A stretch of 64,000 nucleotides of DNA from Isoetes taiwanensis (taxonomy: Eukaryota > Streptophyta > Lycopodiopsida > Isoetales > Isoetaceae). Shown here in pieces: positions 57,995 through 64,000 of the stretch (within the stretch, counting starts at the first letter, position 1; every line of letters begins with the position of its first letter). The DNA is taken from NCBI GenBank assembly GCA_021234155.1, contig JAJEKV010000103.1, positions 2,914,001 through 2,978,000 of the forward strand, in the 5' to 3' direction. Below the pieces are notes generated by a model. It saw only the letters and a program-made list of their open reading frames with translations. It made no database searches and was not told where the DNA came from. The translations under genes were made by a program, and so were the position numbers.

Positions 57995-58187
57995 TAGCGC
58001 CTTGCTCCACTTTCTCTCTCTAGTGCCTTGCTCCACTTTCTCTCTCTACTTTCTCTCTCCAGCCTTCCTTGTCCACTTTTTCTCTCTAGCGCCTTCTCCA
58101 CTTTCTCCCTCTACTTTCTCTCTCTAGCCTTCCTTGTCCACTTTATCTCTCTAGCCTTTCTCTCTCGAGCGCCTTGCTCCACTTTCC

Positions 58188-58231
<44 letters not shown>
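57995..58231 (+). repeat. Pyrimidine-rich minisatellite and CT microsatellite
   Basis: Units like AGCGCCTTGCTCCACTTTCT and CTCTCTCTAGCCTTCCTTGTCC repeat several times, then a CT dinucleotide run covers about 58190-58231. An open frame across it is an artefact of composition. Confidence 0.75.
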
Positions 58232-58235
<4 letters not shown>

Positions 58236-58292
58236 AGTTGGTTAAAGCTTTAAGCCATTACTTTAAAGACCCAGGTTCAAATCCGGCTAAGA
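58232..58292 (+). repeat. tRNA-like (Pol III A/B-box) SINE head joined to a LINE
   Basis: TCTAGTTGGTTAAAG resembles a tRNA A box, and GGTTCAAATCC about 35 bases later is a perfect B box. The remainder does not fold as a full tRNA, so it is a tRNA-derived SINE head or promoter. LINE RT sequence follows within about 25 bases, giving a tRNA-like/LINE chimera. Confidence 0.5.
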
Positions 58293-59161
58293 ACTCAACA
58301 TTTTTGGATCGTGTGGGAGTACCAATGCCACTAAGGGAAGCTGTGAAAATGCTGTATGATAAGGTGATTGTTCAACTATCTTCACCATATTTTGAATCTT
58401 CCAGAACAAAAGTACAGAGTAATATGGGAGTCAAACAAGGTTGCCCACTGTCGCCAACCTTATTTGGTATATTTATTGATGATTTGGAAAATTGGATTGT
58501 GTCATTGGGAGGGGATGGTATGGTGCTTGCTGGATATGTAATAGCATTGCTTCTCTATGCGGATGATATAGTACTGCTCTCTAGAAGCCACAAGGGCATG
58601 CAAAGACATTTAATTATCCTTGAAGCTTTCTGTGCTGTCACGGGCATGCAGGTGAATTTGAGCAAAACAAAGATAATGATCTTTGGCACTACGTTAGATG
58701 ATGGCTATGTATTCACCTATGGAGGACACTCAGTAGAGATTGTGAAGGAATATAAATATCTCGGATTGCTAGTGGATAAAAGCTACAGGTGGAATAGAAC
58801 AGTGGATCAAAGGGTAACTGGGGGGGTTAAAGCTCTCTTCGCCATGCAAAGAAGGTGTGCAAAGGGTGAGATCTATAGATTCAACCTAAAGAAAATGCTC
58901 TTCCTAGCTCTAGTCCAATCAGTGGTGTTATATGGATGTGAGGTGTGGGGACCTGGCCTGTCATTGGATGGATGGCAAAAAATTGAGAAAGTGCTAAAAA
59001 GATTTCTTCATAGTGAGTTGGGTGTGAAAACCCAAACACCCTATGAAATGCTATTAGTAGAAAGCGGTATGATTCAGCTTGAAGGGGAAGCTCTTTGTCG
59101 GTACCTTACTTATCTCAAGATGGCGGGAGAAATGCATGATAATGACTATTCTGCGCTATAA
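58238..59161 (+). pseudogene. LINE reverse transcriptase fragment (307 codons open)
   Basis: The open frame covers the second half of the RT. GVKQGCPLSPTLFGIFIDDL is at about residues 67-86, and the catalytic YADDIVLLSRS at about 107-117. GMQVNLSKTKIMIFG and YKYLGLLVDKS follow, then the thumb region. The N-terminal half of the RT and the endonuclease are missing. The first ~20 codons are translated from the tRNA-like head. A stop at 59161 precedes a frame change. It is the least damaged RT in the window but too truncated to be active. Confidence 0.85.
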
Positions 59162-59400
59162 CAAAAAGCAACCTTCTATACAGATAGGTACGCTGATGGA
59201 TTAGTTTGGATGCGCAAATGGGGGATCAGAATTGAGGATTTGGCACAAAATAAGAAGAGAATCCGAGAATGGGTTGAGGAATGCATAATGTTGCGTACTT
59301 GGCATAGTCCGGGGGCCAAAATGCAATGCTATAGGGATATCATGAATCCCACACTGCAGGCGGCAAAGTATCTCAATGCTGACATATCTTTGAGAAAGAT

Positions 59401-59893
59401 TTATAACACCACTGATTGGACTAGAGCTAGGAAGAGCATTTTCTTTAGGTTGAATCTATAGATCTCACCCTTTGCACACCTTCTTTGCATGGCGAAGAGA
59501 GCTTTAACCCCCCCACCCTTTGATCCACTGTTCTATTCCACCTGTAGCTTTTATCCACTAGCAATCCGAGATATTTATATTCCTTCACAATCTCTACTGA
59601 GTGTCCTCCATAGGTGAATACATAGCCATCATCTAACGTAGTGCCAAAGATCATTATCTTTGTTTTGCTCAAATTCACCTGCATGCCCGTGACAGCACAG
59701 AAAGCTTCAAGGATAATTAAATGTCTTTGCATGCCCTTGTGGCTTCTAGAGAGCAGTACTATATCATCCGCATAGAGAAGCAATGCTATTACATATCCAA
59801 CAAGCACCATACCATCCCCTCCCAATGACACAATCCAATTTTCCAAATCATCAATAAATATACCAAATAAGGTTGGCGACAGTGGGCAACCTT
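59401..59893 (-). repeat. Inverted copy of LINE RT segment 58438-58933
   Basis: The minus strand reads the same YADD-containing RT piece, with a one-residue difference (GMVLVGY against GMVLAGY) and a small frame difference near the thumb. The right junction with the direct duplicate shares GCAACCTT with both parents. This is the middle of a duplication-inversion-duplication structure. Confidence 0.9.
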
Positions 59894-60117
59894 CTATACA
59901 GGATGGTACGCTGATGGATTAGTTTGGATGTGCAAATGGGGGATCAGAATTGAGGATTTGGCACAAAATAAGAAGAGAATCCGAGAATGGGTTGAGGAAT
60001 GCATAATGTTGCGTACTTGGCATAGTCCGGGGGCCAAAATGCAATGCTATAGGGATATCATGAATCCCACACTGCAGGCGGCAAAGTATCTCAATGCTGA
60101 CATATCTTTGAGAAAGA
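59887..60117 (+). repeat. Direct duplicate of 59168-59397
   Basis: CAACCTTCTATACAG to TCTTTGAGAAAGA is repeated almost exactly. After 60117 the sequence continues into the LINE C-terminal region, which the first copy lacks. This is therefore the copy connected to the original downstream sequence. Confidence 0.9.
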
Positions 60118-60440
60118 GGCATGCCATTTGTAGAATGCGATTAAGTGCGCACCATTTAGATGTGGAGGTTGGCAGGTGGTATAAAATACAATGGGACTTT
60201 AGAGTGTGCAGAGTATGTGGAACCGATGAAACGGAAGATGAGACACATGCTATCCTACGGTGCCCAGCATATCAGGCTCTGTGAGATAGATATGCAATAT
60301 GCGCCCCAGACCTGGTACAATTTTTTACATTACCACCTCACATTCTAGCAGATTTTATCATTGGTATGACTGAGTTGAGAGAACAAATCATTAAACGGAA
60401 TATGTCTATGTTGGATACCATTTTTGAGGAAGGGGGAGTA
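59928..60440 (+). pseudogene. LINE C-terminal region with zinc knuckle
   Basis: The frame reads GIRIEDLAQNKKRIREW and ISLRKRHAICRMRLSAH. A C-x2-C...H-x4-C knuckle, CRVCGTDETEDETHAILRCP, then lies near 60207-60266. This Cys/His motif is common after the RT in plant LINEs. A stop in CPAYQAL* and a frame change follow, and sequence up to about 60440 still reads as the protein end. Confidence 0.75.
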
Positions 60441-60513
60441 GAGCAGTCCAATGGGAGTCATCCATTGGACTTTGATCATAATATGTTTATGTATGAATTT
60501 GTACTTGAACGAC

Positions 60514-60612
60514 CGTCTAATGGACCTGATGGTCTAAATGGACGTAATAAAATTCACTTCACTTCACTTCTCCCTCCCTCCCTCCCTCCCTCCCTCCCTC
60601 TCCCTCCCTCTG
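60514..60612 (+). repeat. LINE 3' tail: hairpin GACC-TGAT-GGTC plus ACTTC and CCCT repeats
   Basis: GTCTAATGGACCTGATGGTC is followed by TAAATGGACGTAATAAAATT, then an ACTTC repeat and a CCCT microsatellite. It is the natural 3' end of the LINE starting at 58300. Confidence 0.75.
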
Positions 60613-60753
60613 CCTCTCCATAGACATTCTTAACCATAGAGAGGTCCTGATGAAGCAACAAAAGGTGACAGAGAGTGAGATAGAGGGGCCCAGTGTGTTG
60701 TTCTCTGAGGACGCACTGGATGACTTATTTTATAATTTTGAATGCAATGTAAT

Positions 60754-60830
60754 CGTCTCATAGACCTGGCGGTCTCGAAGACGTAATAATAAAATTTCAT
60801 TTCATTTCTCTCTCTCTCTCTCCCCATCCC
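60754..60830 (+). repeat. Retroelement 3' tail: hairpin AGACC-TGGC-GGTCT plus ATTTC and CT repeats
   Basis: CGTCTCATAGACCTGGCGGT is followed by CTCGAAGACGTAATAATAAA, then ATTTC units and a CT run. Only about 140 bp separates it from the previous tail, so it ends a short SINE-like element inserted at or near the LINE's tail. Confidence 0.65.
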
Positions 60831-60934
60831 CCTCCCCATTTCCACTTTCTCTCTCTCTCTCGCCCACCTTCTCTCACCAAGACGACTGATGGCGCGCCAA
60901 GAGAATGTGCCAGGTTCTAGACACTTAAAATTCA

Positions 60935-61070
60935 TTGGGTGAGTTGTCGCCTTCTACTTGTTCCTTGTGTCCAATCCCATTCTGGGTGAGTTGCCTTCTA
61001 CTTCTTCCTTAAATTCGCTGGGTGAGTCGCCTTCTACTTCTTCCTTGTGTCCAATCCCATTCCAGCCTAT
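60935..61070. repeat. Three-copy ~40 bp repeat (GGGTGAGT..GCCTTCTACTTCTTCC)
   Basis: Units begin at about 60938, 60984 and 61020 with GGGTGAGTTGTCGCC, GGGTGAGTTGCC and GGGTGAGTCGCC. Each continues with TTCTACTT(C/G)TTCCTT, and two of them end with GTGTCCAATCCCATTC. They lie downstream of the tRNA-like head read on the minus strand. Confidence 0.75.
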
Positions 61071-61111
61071 TCCAAAAAGATTCTCCGAACCAAGCCCATC
61101 CCAAAAGAATT

Positions 61112-61195
61112 TCGACAGTAGCCGGAATCGAACCTCCCCCCCACAGGATTAAACCCCCCCAAAATCCCCCTCGTGCCAACCACTGAGGGCAGGCA
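61112..61195 (-). repeat. tRNA-like (Pol III) SINE head, minus strand
   Basis: On the minus strand TGCCCTCAGTGGTTGGCACG resembles an A box, and GGTTCGATTCC about 50 bases on is a perfect B box. A G-run lies between them. It is not a complete tRNA. It most likely starts a SINE that extends leftward across the three-copy repeat. Confidence 0.5.
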
Positions 61196-61199
61196 TCAT

Positions 61200-61590
61200 T
61201 TATGTTTATTAAACATTTCTCAATTCTTAATTAGCTCTCTAATCCCCTTCCATACCATACAACCTCATGGCCACTTCTGTAGCCCCTTGCCCAGACCCCC
61301 ATTTGGAGGGAGACATTCCCCAGCCCCAACCACCTGGGAGAACCAGGAGGAGGGACCGCCGTGAAAACGGCCCCGGTCGGATAACAAGGACAAGGGAGAA
61401 ACCTCTTCCATGAGGAGGGAGGCCCGGGCGAAGTCCAGTCTATGAGATCGACCCGGGAGACAGATGAAGGCTGATCACGCCCGAAACAGGCGCAGACGAG
61501 GGCCATGAAACAAATGAAGGAAAAAATCGAGAGCAACAGAACTTAGATTGCAGGACTGGCCGCAGAGATACAATCTTCAGCATCCCACGT
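61200..61590. other. Upstream non-coding part of the LINE
   Basis: No domain is recognised. A minus-strand frame at 61231-61536 overlaps but has no recognisable content. Position directly before the ORF1-like sequence suggests LINE 5' UTR or N-terminal ORF1 sequence. Confidence 0.35.
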
Positions 61591-62830
61591 GCTCAAAAGA
61601 CAGTTGGCAACGGAAAGGCAACGGATTGCAGATATGGGGACCCGCATGTAGCAGTTAAAAGACGGGCTTCACTTGGCACACTTTGAGAGGCAACAGGATA
61701 AGCAGGGTTTTGCTGACCTGCAAGCTCGTGTGGATTTCCTCCTCACCACCATAGAGACTATGGCACGGGACAAGCATGGTGTTGAGCAGGATACAGTGGC
61801 AACTATCTCCTGCCTCAAGTCGGTCGAGGGTCCGCCACCATAATCTGAAAACGCCCGAGCCGCCTTGAAGCCCGGCCCGAGGGAGAGCTAAGAACCCCGC
61901 AGAGTAGGGTGAGACACAAGATCACGAGATACTGTGAGCTCAGAGCAACCATTACCCAAAGAAGGCGGGGGCCTCTATGCCGAGGTCCATGAACAATTAC
62001 TGGCAGGTGCATTTTAATGAGTTGGCCAGCGCCAGAGATTTCAACAGAGCTAGGCTCTCGACTCCAGGCAGCAGAGGCCACAACATGGGGCCAGACAAGC
62101 ACACATGCCCCACAGCCCACAAGTTGCCAAACAGGCAGACAGACACCACCTGCTCCATCTCGCACACCACACCGCCCTTGTTGTGAACAGCCCACACACT
62201 CTGCACAAAGGCATCACCGCTGGGGGGCTAATGTAATGTCAGCCTCGGTGGCGCTGAGGAGAAGGAGAGTAGCGCGGCGTCATAATGTGGTGGTACATGG
62301 ACTCTCGGAGGAGGCAAGAGAGGATCTCACCAAGCGCATCCAGGATCAGATCCTATCTTGCGTGGCATTTCAGACTACAGTGCACATTGTTCGAGCAAGC
62401 CGCCTTGGGGCTCAACGCACAGATCGCCCGTGCGTTGTCACCTTCACAGTAGAAGACATGCGAGTGCATGAGGCAATTCTGCATCAGAGTAGGCAATTGA
62501 AGGGGACTACCTTGTATGTCGACCAGGATCTTACTCCGATGCAACAGGAGTCCCGACGACAGCAGCTGGCTCAAGTCAGGGACGTCCGTCGTGGAGGGGT
62601 GTTGCGGGCCCGACCCAGGGCAAGCCGTGAGATTTTTGGCGGCTACCGTTGAGGTCACCGATGCAATGCGTCAAGTTGCCGCCACTCTTGCTACTGCCAC
62701 CAGTACCCCTACTGCACCTCCTGCTCCCGCTGCTCCAACTACTCCTGCAACTGCTTCTCAGGCGCCGCACATTGCTCCCCAACCGAACCGGATCATCGAT
62801 CAGGCGCCTACATCAAATGCCAACAAATAG
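61590..62830 (+). pseudogene. LINE ORF1-like protein, frameshifted
   Basis: 61590-61842 reads as a coiled coil (heptad-like LKRQLATERQRIADMGTRM, then QLKDGLHLAHFERQQDKQGF) with an in-frame TAG at 61649-61651. The frame at 62017-62652 has the conserved part from about 62275: RRHNVVVHGLSEEAREDL, then RASRLGAQRTDRPCVVTF and LKGTTLYVDQDLT. This resembles the RNA-binding region of many non-LTR ORF1 proteins. A Pro/Ala/Thr-rich linker at 62640-62830 follows in another frame. ORF1 proteins bind the element RNA as trimers in better studied LINEs. No product is expected. Confidence 0.62.
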
Positions 62831-62842
62831 GGGCGTGCCTGG

Positions 62843-63149
62843 GATGGTATCTTGGAACTGTCGGGGCTTCCCTTGGTAGAAAGGGGAGAGTCTCAACTCT
62901 ATTGCACCAGATATGGATCTCATTTTCCTCATGGAAACATGGGAACATGCAGGGCACAGACTGCCGAACCTCCCAGGCTATCTGCATTTCTCGGTGTTCA
63001 ATGAGTGCACAGGCAAGCGAGGGCATGGCGGGGTTGCCTGCTACTATCGTGCAACCTTGGGGCACTCAGTGACAGGTACAATCGCTACTTGTGGGTGCGC
63101 GTGCAGCATGACAGTGGCAGCATTCTCTTTATAGCAGCATGCTACTTTC
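62843..63149 (+). pseudogene. LINE AP-endonuclease domain, truncated by LTR insertion
   Basis: MVSWNCRGFPW is the first conserved block of APE-type endonucleases (usual N-x-RGL). In the next frame MDLIFLMETWE holds the catalytic Glu, then LPGYLHFSVF and GHGGVACYYR. After another frame change YLWVRV and GSILFIAACYF follow. The reading is cut at 63149, exactly where an inverted LTR begins. The RT that should follow is outside the window. Confidence 0.75.
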
Positions 63150-64000
63150 TGTGACGTTCCATGTAAGTATACGATATACGTATACCGTACCTGACACGTC
63201 ATCAAAGGTATTGGGAACCATTGGAAATTAACTTAAGAGGATTATTGACATTAAACTAACCTAAGTACACTAACTAATGGTATTAGTTAGCCAAGTAGGC
63301 TAGTTAGGATGTGCCACTTGGCCTCACTCGATTGGCCAAGGGCAGGTTGCCATCTTTGGGTGGTAAATTGAGCTCCCCATCCAAATTCTACCCAAATTCG
63401 AGTTTGGGAAGAGCAGAGAAAGAAGGAAGCTGTCACAACCTAACAGCTGACCAGTTCTATGGATGTTCTTCGAGATAACGGGTCCAGCCAGGACACAGGT
63501 CAGTTTCTAGGTAGTTGTGTGTTATTCTAACCTTTGTTTGAGGTACATGGATGATTAGATTCTGTGTTATGATCTATTTATGATGATTATGGATGTTGTA
63601 TCAGATTCTGTTCTCTCTTTTTGTTCCTCCTGTGATGTATGGGTCTAGGGGGGGTAGAGACCTGAAAGCTATTTAGATTTAGTGATGTGTTTGGGGTCTG
63701 GGTTCGGGAACTCCTGCAAGACAGCCCTCTGTGAGGACCCTTGGATCTAACAGGAGAATCCGGGGGACTATGTCACGCGGGATTTGCAAGAAAAGAACAA
63801 GAAGAAGAAAACAGAACAAGAGAGAACAGTGAGAGGAAAATGATAAGCTTCCTTGATATCAATGATGAACATACATGAGCTCTCGCAATCGAGAGAAGAC
63901 TGAAGAGAGACAAGACTCAAAACTCATCTAAAAACTCATGTGCTAGCTCTACTCATATATATAGTACAATGGCCTTTGGCCCAATATAGACACTCTGACT
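63150..64000 (-). mobile_element. LTR of a retrotransposon inserted in the LINE, minus orientation, partial
   Basis: The left edge begins TGTGACGTTCC (ends ..GTCACA on the minus strand), as expected for a TG...CA LTR edge. The minus-strand sequence of 63687-64000 matches the LTR fragment at 4013-4312, including the TATA-like ACTATATATATGAG. The LTR runs off the window, so the element body is not visible. The candidate target sequence beside it is CTTTC (63145-63149). Confidence 0.65.

Larger units (their letters stand above)
58300..60610 (+). mobile_element. LINE, 5'-truncated, with internal inverted duplication
   Basis: RT and C-terminal zinc-knuckle region run to a 3' tail at 60514-60610. 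The interior is rearranged: 59401-59893 is an inverted copy of 58438-58933, and 59887-60117 is a direct copy of 59168-59397. Without these insertions the coding order is continuous. Copies are nearly identical, so the rearrangement is young. Confidence 0.85.

Noticed and set aside
58232-58292. A functional tRNA gene
   Set aside because: A and B boxes are present but no full acceptor stem or anticodon arm can be formed. It is better explained as a tRNA-derived SINE head.

Overview
The window looks like repeat-dense nuclear DNA of a land plant. The main evidence is one large gene on the minus strand (48983-54002) with the full plant Dicer-like order: DExH helicase, DUF283, PAZ, two RNase III domains and two dsRNA-binding domains. 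The rest is decayed plant-type transposons: Ty3/gypsy, CACTA/EnSpm-like and non-LTR (LINE) elements. I cannot name the species. The LINE type and the satellite content would suit a large non-angiosperm genome, but that is a guess.

Layout. 1-2240 is the 3' half of a Ty3/gypsy pol (RT, RNase H, integrase), broken by frameshifts. 4013-4312 is a piece of an LTR with a TATA-like core. 4440-11110 is a CACTA-like element with a Tnp2-type transposase and a separate upstream ORF that looks like a SET-domain protein. 11138-20463 is a tandem array with a ~1.1 kb period, ended by a diverged unit (20464-20872). 20871-34270 repeats the same order (LTR piece, CACTA with SET-like ORF, shorter array, diverged end unit), so 4074-34270 is a large tandem duplication. 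34680-42180 is another low-coding, probably transposon-derived block: CGTC-rich ends, a ~790 bp polypyrimidine tract, a four-copy ~110 bp repeat and AT-rich palindromes. 42190-44640 is a LINE. 44640-48980 is AT-rich intergenic DNA with a MITE-like element and short retroelement tails. 48983-54002 is the Dicer-like gene. 54110-55475 is a 5'-truncated LINE lying head to head with it. 57640-60810 holds retroelement tails, a tRNA-like head and a LINE with an internal inverted duplication. 61112-63149 has a tRNA-like head and the ORF1/endonuclease part of a LINE, cut at 63150 by an inverted LTR that runs off the window.

Only the Dicer-like gene looks able to encode a near-complete protein. It has no introns across ~5 kb, which is unusual for a plant DCL and suggests a retrogene. 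It is interrupted by a single frameshift. Differences between repeat copies cluster as small indels around CG-containing sites while AT-rich stretches match exactly. Many apparent frameshifts, perhaps including the one in the Dicer-like gene, may therefore be base-calling errors at methylated cytosines.
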